The position numbers were made by a program, and so were the translations under genes. From Marinobacter confluentis (lineage in GTDB: Bacteria > Pseudomonadota > Gammaproteobacteria > Pseudomonadales > Oleiphilaceae): a stretch of 64,000 bases of DNA. The stretch covers positions 1-64,000 of the forward strand of contig NZ_SRPF01000004.1 of assembly GCF_004785685.1 (NCBI RefSeq), given 5' to 3'. Each line of letters opens with the position of its first letter. Within the stretch, counting starts at the first letter, position 1. Under the pieces are notes generated by a model. It was not told the DNA's origin. It saw nothing but the letters and a program-made list of their open reading frames with translations, and did no database searches. Shown here piece after piece: positions 1 to 6,840 of this stretch.

Positions 1-108
1 ATACATTCTTGGATAGATTGCAGCCCGGAATAAAAGCATGAACGCGAATAAAGCCATGCATGACGCCCCGAGCGCCTTTGACGATTTAACTCCCAGTCTC
101 GTCTTCAT
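1..108 (-). CDS. Third integron-cassette ORF, partial (cut by window edge)
   Basis: An ATG at 108-106 on the minus strand opens a frame that stays open for 36 codons to base 1. The start lies five bases past the attC core at 113-119, which is where a cassette gene is expected. The visible residues contain a hydrophobic stretch (ALGASCMALFAFMLLFRAA) that could be a membrane segment or signal anchor. No family is recognised. The call rests on position after the attC site and on the open frame; the 3' part is outside the window. Confidence 0.5.
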   Translation of the reverse strand, partial: MKTRLGVKSSKALGASCMALFAFMLLFRAAIYPRMY

Positions 109-112
109 AAGT

Positions 113-213
113 GCCTAACGCTGAGCACAGCGGCGACCTTGGAATGGCGACGAAGGAGCCATGGAAAGGGCGTCCGGCGGCCATCGGCCGCGTACTGCTG
201 CGCCTGGTTAGGC
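113..213 (-). mobile_element. attC recombination site 2 of an integron cassette array
   Basis: The 101-bp element is bounded by inverse core GCCTAAC (207-213 read on the minus strand) and core GTTAGGC (119-113), the RYYYAAC/GTTRRRY pair expected of attC. The interior is imperfectly palindromic and GC-rich. It shares the blocks GCGGCGACCTTGG/GCGGCGACCTTTT-like and AAAGGGCGTCCGG with the site at 704-807, so the two attC sites are related, as in sedentary chromosomal integrons. It begins within the stop codon of the cassette gene at 208-675. Confidence 0.82.
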
Positions 214-675
214 ATTCAACGCAGACGCCACTGCCGCATAGTGCTTGCTTTTGATTAATGGAACAGCCTGTCCCAGTGTCTGTACAGAGTCAAAATACGG
301 AACTGCAAAACCAAGTAGCGCGGGCTTTACCTTTTCCTCAAACCCACGCAGAAAACCCTCCTCTGTCCGACACCAAAACAGCTCCTGCCGTGGTCCAACT
401 CCACTACGACTGGAAAGATAACTCCAGCTTTCAGTGGGAATTCCCAAGGCATCCGGAAATTTGTCGTCCCACGAAGCAGGCTCCAAAAGTGGCGAGTGAA
501 AGAAAATTTTCACATCGTACTTTGGCAGGTTATGTAACTGATCGGGCATGACGAAATGATAAAGATCAGCACTGACTGCTTTATAGAACGTGCATGCCTG
601 TGATTCACTGCAGCTGAAACCCAAAGGCTCTAGAATCGTGCCAAAAGCTTCTCGTGCCACCTTGTCGAACTGCAT
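208..675 (-). CDS. Integron cassette gene, hypothetical protein (155 aa)
   Basis: This complete ORF fills the interval between two attC sites, and its TAA stop overlaps the inverse core of the downstream one. The protein is soluble, with no signal peptide or membrane segment, rich in aromatic residues and with three cysteines. The N-terminal pattern (FGTILEPLGF) vaguely recalls small families such as DUF4304, but I cannot assign it. A weak GGCGGG precedes the ATG. Cassette genes of this type are usually expressed from an upstream cassette promoter. Function is unknown. Confidence 0.7.
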   Translation of the reverse strand: MQFDKVAREAFGTILEPLGFSCSESQACTFYKAVSADLYHFVMPDQLHNLPKYDVKIFFHSPLLEPASWDDKFPDALGIPTESWSYLSSRSGVGPRQELFWCRTEEGFLRGFEEKVKPALLGFAVPYFDSVQTLGQAVPLIKSKHYAAVASALNA

Positions 676-703
676 ATATTTGAGCCCGCCTGCAATTTTT
701 GAT

Positions 704-807
704 GCCTAACGCTTTTGTTCAGCGGCGACCTTTTCGGAGTTAAACGAAGAAAAGGGCGTCCGGTGGAGGGCCAAGGGCCCGGAACGAACTGCAACTATTT
801 GTTAGTT
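704..807 (-). mobile_element. attC recombination site 1 of an integron cassette array
   Basis: Read on the minus strand the element starts at AACTAAC (807-801), inside the last codons of the upstream cassette gene, and ends with GCGTTAGGC, a canonical L'-R' end (core 710-704). It is 104 bp long and mostly inverted-repeat in structure. It shares interior blocks with the attC at 113-213. Its position directly after one gene and before the next fits cassette logic. Confidence 0.82.
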
Positions 808-1340
808 GTGTACTGGCCATCTCGCCAGTAGTAGATATCCAAGTCCACCCTCGCAATACCAAACCTTTGCGCTTCTTTGATGGCCTTTTGTTGATAAAGC
901 GAGCTGATCTCCGGAGTAAGGCGTTTTATACGAGGCCATCTTGGCAATGAAGGCTTATGCAGAGCGTAGAGGTTCCGGGCGACGTCGCCATCAAGGGGAA
1001 TCTCAAGCCAGCCCCTCAACCTTTCTATCGAGTACTCTTTGTTAAGATAAGCGTTATAGAGACAGTCTCGGATGAAGATATTCAATGCCTTACGCGCAGC
1101 GCCCCAGTTTCCCTTTGCGCCCTCTGGAAATGAGTGAGATAGCCCTGCGGTTTTATCCTCCAAAAATTGGAGATACTGCTTGCTGTTGTTGATCGAACGC
1201 AGCTCAGAGAGGTCAATTTCTTGTAGGTATGACCTAGCTACTTCTATCACACCCGACGCCCCCTGATTACGCAAGGTAGAGCGGCCGATAGCCAACTGAC
1301 CTGTCCTCATTTGCAAAACTTTGAGAAATTCTTGATTCAT
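795..1340 (-). CDS. Integron cassette gene, hypothetical protein (181 aa)
   Basis: This is the first visible cassette gene of the array. The ATG at 1340 is preferred; an in-frame TTG at 1349 overlaps the recombination core at 1347-1354. The product is soluble and basic with a C-terminal RWPRIKRLTPE segment and a tail RVDLDIYYWRDGQY. No family is recognised. The gene ends inside attC site 1. No strong Shine-Dalgarno is visible, so translation may depend on the array leader. Codon use is more AT-rich than in the chromosomal genes to the right, consistent with acquisition by transfer. Confidence 0.7.
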   Translation of the reverse strand: MNQEFLKVLQMRTGQLAIGRSTLRNQGASGVIEVARSYLQEIDLSELRSINNSKQYLQFLEDKTAGLSHSFPEGAKGNWGAARKALNIFIRDCLYNAYLNKEYSIERLRGWLEIPLDGDVARNLYALHKPSLPRWPRIKRLTPEISSLYQQKAIKEAQRFGIARVDLDIYYWRDGQYTTNK

Positions 1341-1346
1341 AAGGAA

Positions 1347-1354
1347 CAACTAAC
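1347..1354 (-). mobile_element. Integron core site GTTAGTTG at array boundary (attI-like or attC remnant)
   Basis: The minus strand reads GTTAGTTG seven bases upstream of the first cassette ATG. This matches the GTT-type crossover core at the boundary where the cassette array meets non-cassette DNA. No full attC palindrome can be drawn to its right, so it may be the array's attI-type junction or a degraded site. The integrase gene normally beside attI is not present. Confidence 0.45.
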
Positions 1355-1595
1355 AGCAACTATACCGAACGCATCGTTATTGCAGAAACGTGACTTCCGC
1401 ATTTCTGCGCGTCATTATTCCGCAAAAAGCCAGAACGCGCTGAAATTTAACCCATTTTTATCAGTAATTTACGGATTTTCCGCTCTCAATTCTCGTAATA
1501 TCCTGCGTAATAATCAGGAATTCCACATTTCGCGCACTCCAGCCAACTTAGTAGACGAACCAGGCACCAGCCACCCGAAATCTAGGTTTCACCCA
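1355..1595. other. AT-rich non-coding stretch at the head of the cassette array
   Basis: There is no convincing gene here. A 107-codon frame on the plus strand runs through it but has no recognisable domain, ribosome binding site or integrase motif. The stretch is AT-rich between about 1440 and 1530 and would hold any promoter reading into the cassettes. I could not identify a good -35/-10 pair: TTGAGA at 1489-1484 has only a poor -10 partner. Confidence 0.4.
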
Positions 1596-1628
1596 CAAAA
1601 AAGCGCCGGGGCTTTCGCAACCGGCGCT
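1596..1628 (-). terminator. Rho-independent terminator of the choice-of-anchor I gene
   Basis: On the minus strand an 8-bp perfect stem, AGCGCCGG (1628-1621) with CCGGCGCT (1609-1602), encloses an 11-nt loop and runs straight into six T. It lies 37 bp after the stop codon at 1665 and separates this gene from the cassette array. Confidence 0.85.
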
Positions 1629-1664
1629 GAATGAGTCTTGCTTTGTGGGGTTTTGCTTCGTCGA

Positions 1665-3383
1665 TTAGTTCGCCATCAGTTCAATCACATCAATGCCGAA
1701 CAGTGTGGTGGTGCCGCTTACTTCGTTACCTACCGCCAGCATTGGTTGGCCGTTGGGGCTGTCACCGGCGGGGATGAAGGCCAGGCCTTCGGGGCCCAGG
1801 TCGCCGGCCATGGCGTTTTCTACGTCGGTCTGGCTGGCGCTGAAGTCGCGGTTGTTGATGTACTGAACAAACTGCGGGTTCTGCGGGTTGGTGACGTTGT
1901 ACACCATGATGCCGCCCACGCGCTCCAGGCCGATGAATGCGAAGGTCTGGCCGTTGATTTCGCCAACGGTGACGGCTTCGGGCTCTGGGCCTTTGTCGTC
2001 TGAGCGGTTGTCGAAGGAGTTTTCGTCGTTGTTGCCGTTGAAGTTGTCGGGGATCAGGCTGGCGGTGATGCGTTCAAGTTCGCTGCCGCTGTCGAATACC
2101 CGTTTGCCATCGGCGGACCAGATGGAGAAGGAACGTGCGCCGTAGGAATACAGCTCCTCATAAACGCAGGTGGTTTCGACGTAGGTTCTGTCGTACTCGT
2201 TTTCCACGTTTAATGTGACGTTTGCCGGGTCGCTCGGGTCACAGCTTGCGCCTGCCCCCAGGGTGGAGGTGACGTTCAGGCGTCCGAGGTTGGCATCCTG
2301 CTGCAGGGTGGCGGCATCCGGGAAAGCCGTTGGGTCCAGTTGCAGGTCGGCGATGCGGAATTCTTCACTGAAGCCGTCGTAGTCCCGGGAATCACCTTCG
2401 TTGGCGGTGATGTAGTAGGTTTTGCCGTTGTAGCCGTAGCTGGTCATCGCGTCCGGGTTGTACATGCCTTTCACCGGCCAGTTACGGATGTTGATGCCGT
2501 TGTCGTCGTTGCTGGCGTCCAGTTCGTTGCCGATGATGCTGTGGTCTTTGAAGCCCAGCGGGAGGATGGCGGTGATTTCACCGGCGGCGATGTCCAGTTC
2601 CGCCACGGCGTTGTTTTCCTGCAGGGCGACCCAGGCTTTCTGGTTGTCGATGGATACGGCGATGTATTCCGGCTCCATGTCTTCCGCCAGGGTGGCGCCG
2701 GGGCCGAATACCCGCAGGCCGGCGGCTTCCAGTTCGGCCTGGTCGGCGTTGAAGCCCGCGAAACTGGCGTTGGTCACGGTGGCAGACGCCACGCCATTGG
2801 CAAGATCAATGATGCTGACGGAGCCTTCCGGGTCCACGGTGTAGTCGTCGCTGGGCTCGCCTTCATTGGCCACCAGCACTTTCTGGCCGTCGCGGGTGAA
2901 GGTCAGCATGTCTGGCAGGGCGCCAACGATGACTTCACCAATCTTGTTCAGGTCAGAGGTGTTGTAGAACACCACCTTGCCATTGTCCTGCTTCACGTTG
3001 GCTTCGATGGCCACGGCCAGCAGGTCGCCATAGACCGCAACGCTATTTGCGGCCGCGCCTTCTGCGGTGGCGTCGATAGTGCTCAGCAGGGTGGGCATGG
3101 CCGGGTCGTTGATGTCCAGCACGTCCACGGTGGAATCGTTGGCGTTAATCACGAACAACCGCTGGTTGGCCGGGTCGTGGGCCACGATTTCCGCGGCGGA
3201 TTCGTCAAAGGTGCCGCTGGAATAGCTGCCCAGTACGTTCAGTTCGATCAGGGTCTGGCTGGTGCCGGGGGTGCCGGCCGCGCCATCGTCGCCGTCATCG
3301 GTACAGCCGGTCAGTGCTACAAACGTGCCGGTAATGGCCAGGGTAAGCAGGGATTTGCGTAATGTCAGTTTGGAAAACGCCAT
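1665..3383 (-). CDS. Choice-of-anchor I family secreted lipoprotein (PhoX-like / beta-propeller)
   Basis: The 572-aa protein starts at ATG 3383, behind TGAGGCGACT. A longer frame to 3512 runs through regulatory DNA and is rejected. A lipoprotein signal (TFVALTGC) is followed by a DDGDDGAAG linker. The body has repeated beta-propeller-like strands such as LFVINANDSTVDVLDI, and the conserved segments EPEYIAV, YYITANEGDSRDY and GPEPEAVTV of the choice-of-anchor I family, often annotated as alkaline-phosphatase-like. It is likely cell-surface or periplasmic, and a role in phosphate scavenging is inferred from the Pho-box-like element upstream. Catalytic activity is not proven from the sequence. 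Confidence 0.8.
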   Translation of the reverse strand: MAFSKLTLRKSLLTLAITGTFVALTGCTDDGDDGAAGTPGTSQTLIELNVLGSYSSGTFDESAAEIVAHDPANQRLFVINANDSTVDVLDINDPAMPTLLSTIDATAEGAAANSVAVYGDLLAVAIEANVKQDNGKVVFYNTSDLNKIGEVIVGALPDMLTFTRDGQKVLVANEGEPSDDYTVDPEGSVSIIDLANGVASATVTNASFAGFNADQAELEAAGLRVFGPGATLAEDMEPEYIAVSIDNQKAWVALQENNAVAELDIAAGEITAILPLGFKDHSIIGNELDASNDDNGINIRNWPVKGMYNPDAMTSYGYNGKTYYITANEGDSRDYDGFSEEFRIADLQLDPTAFPDAATLQQDANLGRLNVTSTLGAGASCDPSDPANVTLNVENEYDRTYVETTCVYEELYSYGARSFSIWSADGKRVFDSGSELERITASLIPDNFNGNNDENSFDNRSDDKGPEPEAVTVGEINGQTFAFIGLERVGGIMVYNVTNPQNPQFVQYINNRDFSASQTDVENAMAGDLGPEGLAFIPAGDSPNGQPMLAVGNEVSGTTTLFGIDVIELMAN

Positions 3384-3387
3384 AGTC

Positions 3388-3430
3388 GCCTCAGAGTGTT
3401 GGATATGAAGTAAAAGCATCACTCTGAGGC
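3388..3430 (-). promoter_or_regulatory. 11-bp inverted repeat burying the Shine-Dalgarno
   Basis: A perfect inverted repeat, GCCTCAGAGTG (3430-3420 in the transcript sense: first arm) with CACTCTGAGGC (3398-3388), has a 21-nt loop. The second arm carries the GAGG ribosome binding sequence five bases before ATG 3383. If transcribed, the hairpin would hide the start site. It could instead be a DNA operator. Only the base pairing is observed. Confidence 0.6.
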
Positions 3431-3447
3431 GCGTAAATGACATTGCC

Positions 3448-3487
3448 GGGTCAGTTTGAAGACAGTTTGGCGACAACTGTGTGTCAA
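3448..3487 (-). promoter_or_regulatory. Tandem Pho-box-like element (four 7-bp units, 11-bp period)
   Basis: Read on the minus strand, four units TTGACAC, TTGTCGC, CTGTCTT and CTGACCC are spaced by ACAG, CAAA and CAAA, giving an exact 11-bp period. The PhoB box consensus is two CTGTCAT-type units separated by four A/T-rich bases, so this looks like two adjacent boxes. It lies 64-104 bp upstream of the gene start at 3383. The expected -10 is weak (CATTTA or TTTACG). PhoB control is an inference. Confidence 0.65.
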
Positions 3488-3497
3488 AGGGGCATGG

Positions 3498-3534
3498 AAA
3501 AGGCGGCCTCATCCTTCGATGGCAGGCCGCCTTT
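3498..3534 (-). terminator. Rho-independent terminator after dps
   Basis: An 11-bp perfect stem (3534-3524 with 3509-3499) ends with AAGGCGGCC/GGCCGCCTT and has T-runs on the exit side, so it can act on the minus strand. It lies 44 bp after the dps stop and directly before the Pho-box element, insulating the next gene. Confidence 0.75.
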
Positions 3535-3577
3535 GCTCTCTCGCTTCTGCTCTCTTTCGGCTATTAACCCTGGGCGT

Positions 3578-4051
3578 TTACTGGCCCAGGTAGCTGCGAT
3601 ACATCCAGACCGTTTTTTCCTGCTCTGAGATGTAGGCGCTCAGCAGGTCTACGGTGCCTTCATCGTCAGAGTCGTTCGCCAGATGCAGCAGTTCACGCTG
3701 CTTGCCAATCAGTTTGGCAAAGCTCTCGACGATGTTCTCGACGGCATCTTTGCCATCAGACACGTCTTTGCGCTCCGGCACGTCGGACTTTTCGATGTAG
3801 GTGCTGTAGGCGTGGGCCGGGCGGTGGCCCAGAGTCAGCACGCGTTCTGCAATCTCGTCGATCTTCAGAAGCAGGTCGTCATACAGCTCTTCAAACTTGG
3901 CGTGCAGTTCGAAGAAGTTGTCACCTTTGATGTTCCAGTGATAACCACGCACGTTCATGTAGAAGATCTGGTAGTTGGACAAAAGCTCGTTCATCCGGTC
4001 TGCCAGTTCTGCGGTTTTTTCCGTATCCAGTCCAATAAAGTTCTTACTCAT
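3578..4051 (-). CDS. dps: Dps family DNA-binding / ferroxidase protein
   Basis: The 157-aa length is usual for Dps. The four-helix ferritin-like signature is seen around residues 35-60 (NVRGYHWNIKGDNFFELH, then FEELYDD), giving the His and Asp/Glu ligands of the inter-subunit ferroxidase centre. Dps dodecamers oxidise and store iron and protect DNA in stress or stationary phase. Start at 4051 is chosen for the AAGGAGACGCATT ribosome binding site; the frame extends seven codons further without support. Single gene with its own terminator. Confidence 0.92.
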   Translation of the reverse strand: MSKNFIGLDTEKTAELADRMNELLSNYQIFYMNVRGYHWNIKGDNFFELHAKFEELYDDLLLKIDEIAERVLTLGHRPAHAYSTYIEKSDVPERKDVSDGKDAVENIVESFAKLIGKQRELLHLANDSDDEGTVDLLSAYISEQEKTVWMYRSYLGQ

Positions 4052-4282
4052 AATGCGTCTCCTTGACGGCAAATGTACGTTCTCTAACTTTAATCCTACG
4101 TCAGTACATTGAATTCAGTGAAGTTTATTCCCCCAATACCGGCGATAGTACGGTGTAATCCGTATATAAGCCTGGCGGGAAAAGCTATAGGTTAAGCCTA
4201 TCTATTTTCTGAATACAATTGATTTAACACTGATTATCACTTCGACTTTAATGAAGAAAAGCGAGCGGAATCGGAGCCAGCC

Positions 4283-4588
4283 ATGAGTGCGCTGAAACAT
4301 TTTGTACACAGTCACGGCACGAAAGGTGATCAGTCACTGGTCAAGACCATTACCTTTGCCATCACGCACTTCTTTGTCGCGTTTACCGTGGCCTATCTGC
4401 TGACTGGCGATATTCTGATCGGCAGCCTGATTGCCATGGTAGAGCCGGCCATCAACACCATTGCCTACTTCTTCCATGAAAAGATCTGGGCCCGGCGGCA
4501 ACGCAATTCAAGTGTCGCCTCAGAACCCTCTGCGGCCTCTGTTCAGTGCCAGGCTGCCGCCTGCTGCCTGCGGGGAAGCGCGGCCTAG
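4283..4588 (+). CDS. DUF2061 family small membrane protein
   Basis: The 101-aa protein has a core (SLVKTITFAITHFFVAF, then GSLIAMVEPAINTIAYFFHE and IW) typical of DUF2061, with two hydrophobic helices. The C-terminal 25 residues are Ser/Ala/Cys-rich and look unconserved. Its TAG stop overlaps the stop of the convergent flavoprotein gene. The upstream gap shared with dps contains short palindromes (TACGG N6 CCGTA at 4149-4164; ATAGG N5 CCTAT near 4187-4201) that may be operators. Function unknown. Confidence 0.75.
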   Translation: MSALKHFVHSHGTKGDQSLVKTITFAITHFFVAFTVAYLLTGDILIGSLIAMVEPAINTIAYFFHEKIWARRQRNSSVASEPSAASVQCQAAACCLRGSAA

Positions 4589-6024
4589 GTTCCCGGGCCG
4601 CATTCCATGCACCCTTCCTCGGGCGCAGGCCCGATACTCAGCTTCATGTTCAGATCTTTCAGCGCGGTTCGCAGCCCCTCCTCAATCACCGGATGATAGA
4701 ACGGCATTTCCAACATTTGGTTGACCGTCAGTCGTTGCTGGGCGGACCAGGCCAGCAGGTGGCCGATGTGTTCAGCCGCCGGGCCAAACATTTCAGCACC
4801 CATGAACAGGCCGGTGCCGTGTTCGCCGTATACCCGCAATAACCCTTTGTTCTTGCCAATGACCCGGCTGCGGCCCTGGTCTTCAAACGACACTTCGCCG
4901 ACTGCGTAGCGGCCCAGGCAGCGTTCGTCCACCTGGCCAATGGTCAGCCCGACGGTGGCAATCTGCGGGTCAGTGAAGACGATGGCCAGGGGCGTGCGAC
5001 GAAGGCCGGTTCGCACATCCGGATAGGACGCTGCGTTATCGCCGGCAATCCGCCCTTCGTCGGCGGCTTCGTGCAGCAGGGGCACGGCGTTATTGGCGTC
5101 ACCGGCGATGAAAATATGGCTGTCGCCGCAGCGCAGGGTGTAGGGGTCAAACAGGGGCGAGCCTTTTTCGTCCAGGTCAATATCGGCATTCTGGATGTCC
5201 AACCCGTCCACGTTGGGCCGCCTTCCGGTGGCCGCCAGCAGGTAATCGAAGGTTTCGGTCTGTTCGCCGTCGCCGACATCGAAAGTCACAGCAACGCCCT
5301 GATCAACCCGTTCGACCTTTTTAACGTCGGCTTCCCCGTGTAGCGGAAACTCTTCATTGAAGGTTTTCAGGGCGTATTGCCGGATGGCATCGTCGTTTAA
5401 AGGGCCAACGCCGCCGCTTCTGCCGAACATGCGCACCCGCACGCCAAGCCGGCTTAGAGCTTGCCCCAGCTCCAGGCCAATCACGCCGGGGCCAAAAACG
5501 GCGACGGACTTTGGCAGGTCCTGCCATTCGAAGATATCGTCGTTAACCACCAGGCGGTCTTTGGCTTCCTTCAGGAAACCGGGGATATTGGGCCGGGAGC
5601 CGGTGGCGATGATGATGCGCTGGGCATGAACTTCGATGTCATTTCCAACCGCAAGGCGGTGGGGGCCGGCAAACCGGGCGTGGCCCATTATCCGGTGCTC
5701 TTCAGGAAACTTTTCCACAGCGCTGATGACCGAACCCACAAACCCGTCCCGCTCGGCCCGCACGCGTTCCATCACGCGCTTGCCATCAATGGTGATCTCC
5801 CCGGCGGAGTTGCCGAACAGCTCGCCCAGCCTCATCTGATGGGCATTTTCGGCTGCCGCAATCAGCAGCTTGCTGGGCATGCAGCCAACCCGTGCGCAAG
5901 TCGTCCCGTACTGGTCGGATTCGATCAGTACCACTTTGTCGGTCACTTTTCTGACGCGCTTATACGCCACCATGCCGGCTGTACCAACGCCGATAATGGC
6001 AACGTCTACTTCTCGCTTATCCAT
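4585..6024 (-). CDS. Dihydrolipoamide dehydrogenase-like NAD-dependent disulfide reductase
   Basis: The 479-aa flavoprotein has an FAD Rossmann motif (IIGVGTAGMVA, residues 10-20), a redox disulfide in TTCARVGCMPSKLL (Cys43, Cys48), an NAD-binding motif (GPGVIGLELGQAL), an FAD ATGRRPN segment, and a C-terminal dimer domain with the His-Glu pair YHPVIEEG. The enzyme should oxidise dihydrolipoamide or a related dithiol. It stands alone rather than beside E1/E2 genes, so it is probably not the main complex subunit. The tail ends in an extra CMEC motif. Start 6024 has AGGAG upstream; the longer frame to 6105 overlaps the divergent LysE gene. Confidence 0.85.
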   Translation of the reverse strand: MDKREVDVAIIGVGTAGMVAYKRVRKVTDKVVLIESDQYGTTCARVGCMPSKLLIAAAENAHQMRLGELFGNSAGEITIDGKRVMERVRAERDGFVGSVISAVEKFPEEHRIMGHARFAGPHRLAVGNDIEVHAQRIIIATGSRPNIPGFLKEAKDRLVVNDDIFEWQDLPKSVAVFGPGVIGLELGQALSRLGVRVRMFGRSGGVGPLNDDAIRQYALKTFNEEFPLHGEADVKKVERVDQGVAVTFDVGDGEQTETFDYLLAATGRRPNVDGLDIQNADIDLDEKGSPLFDPYTLRCGDSHIFIAGDANNAVPLLHEAADEGRIAGDNAASYPDVRTGLRRTPLAIVFTDPQIATVGLTIGQVDERCLGRYAVGEVSFEDQGRSRVIGKNKGLLRVYGEHGTGLFMGAEMFGPAAEHIGHLLAWSAQQRLTVNQMLEMPFYHPVIEEGLRTALKDLNMKLSIGPAPEEGCMECGPGT

Positions 6025-6156
6025 CAATTCATCTCCTGAAGAACTTGGCCTCTGTATTGAGGCTGCGAAAGGCTTCACCCATCCGTGAAAAAACGCCGGT
6101 TTCAACCTATGCTGTCAGACTTTTCGTACGACGGCGAACAAACCGGGGATGAACGG

Positions 6157-6840
6157 ATGCAGACTTTGATGCAAGGTTACTGGGCAGAGTTCCTTACCGT
6201 GGCACTGGTACACCTGCTGGCGGTGGCCAGCCCGGGGCCGGATTTTGCGGTGATGCTGCGACAGGCGCTGTGCCAAAGCCGCCACAATGCCCTGCTAACC
6301 GCCATTGGCATTGGCGCCGGCATTCTGGTGCACGTGTGTTATTCGCTGTTGGGTATTGGGCTGATCATTCAGCAATCGGTGCTGCTGTTCAGCATTCTGA
6401 AGGTGATGGGCGCACTCTATCTGACCTGGATTGCCATTCAGTGCCTGAAATCCCGGGCCGGGGGCGTTCATGTGGAGACCGGACCAGGAACGCAGCAGTC
6501 CGGCTTTGCCGCCCTGCGCCTGGGATTTCTGACCAACGCCCTGAATCCCAAAGCGACGCTGTTTTTCGTGTCACTGTTCTCGGTGGTGATCAGCCCCGGT
6601 ACGCCGGTTGCCCTGCAGGCGGGTTACGGCGTTTATATGGCCCTGGCCACCGGGCTCTGGTTCGCGATGGTGGCCGTGTTCTTTACCCTTCCCCGGGTCA
6701 GGAAGGGCTTTAACCGCTTCGGCCACTGGCTGGACCGGTTAATGGGCGGCGTGCTGCTGTTGCTGGCCGGCCAGCTGCTGCTTTCTACAGTGAGCGGATC
6801 AGAGCCTCCGTCTGCGCCCATCCCAGGCACGGATCGGTGA
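6157..6840 (+). CDS. LysE/RhtB family amino acid exporter
   Basis: The 227-aa inner-membrane protein has the family signature SPGPDFAVMLRQAL in its first third, five to six hydrophobic helices, and NALNPKATLFF in the middle. Members export amino acids or derivatives. Start 6157 is supported by CGGGG and family length; the upstream frame from 6085 is not. The last 18 residues (SGSEPPSAPIPGTDR) fall inside the coding region of the convergent DAHP synthase gene. The substrate cannot be told; the neighbour in aromatic synthesis suggests an aromatic amino acid only weakly. Confidence 0.85.
   Translation: MQTLMQGYWAEFLTVALVHLLAVASPGPDFAVMLRQALCQSRHNALLTAIGIGAGILVHVCYSLLGIGLIIQQSVLLFSILKVMGALYLTWIAIQCLKSRAGGVHVETGPGTQQSGFAALRLGFLTNALNPKATLFFVSLFSVVISPGTPVALQAGYGVYMALATGLWFAMVAVFFTLPRVRKGFNRFGHWLDRLMGGVLLLLAGQLLLSTVSGSEPPSAPIPGTDR

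Noticed and set aside
1461..1489. Possible cassette promoter TTGAGA-17-TACTGA on the minus strand
   Set aside because: The -10 hexamer matches consensus at only two positions.
1311..1634. Plus-strand 107-codon frame at the array boundary as a possible integrase remnant
   Set aside because: No tyrosine-recombinase motif (Arg, HxxR, Tyr) is present, and the frame runs through the cassette start and the terminator.
2340..3362. 340-codon open frame on the plus strand opposite the choice-of-anchor I gene
   Set aside because: It is antisense to a gene with clear lipoprotein signal, SD and terminator; its translation is low-complexity Val/Gly/His-rich without domains.
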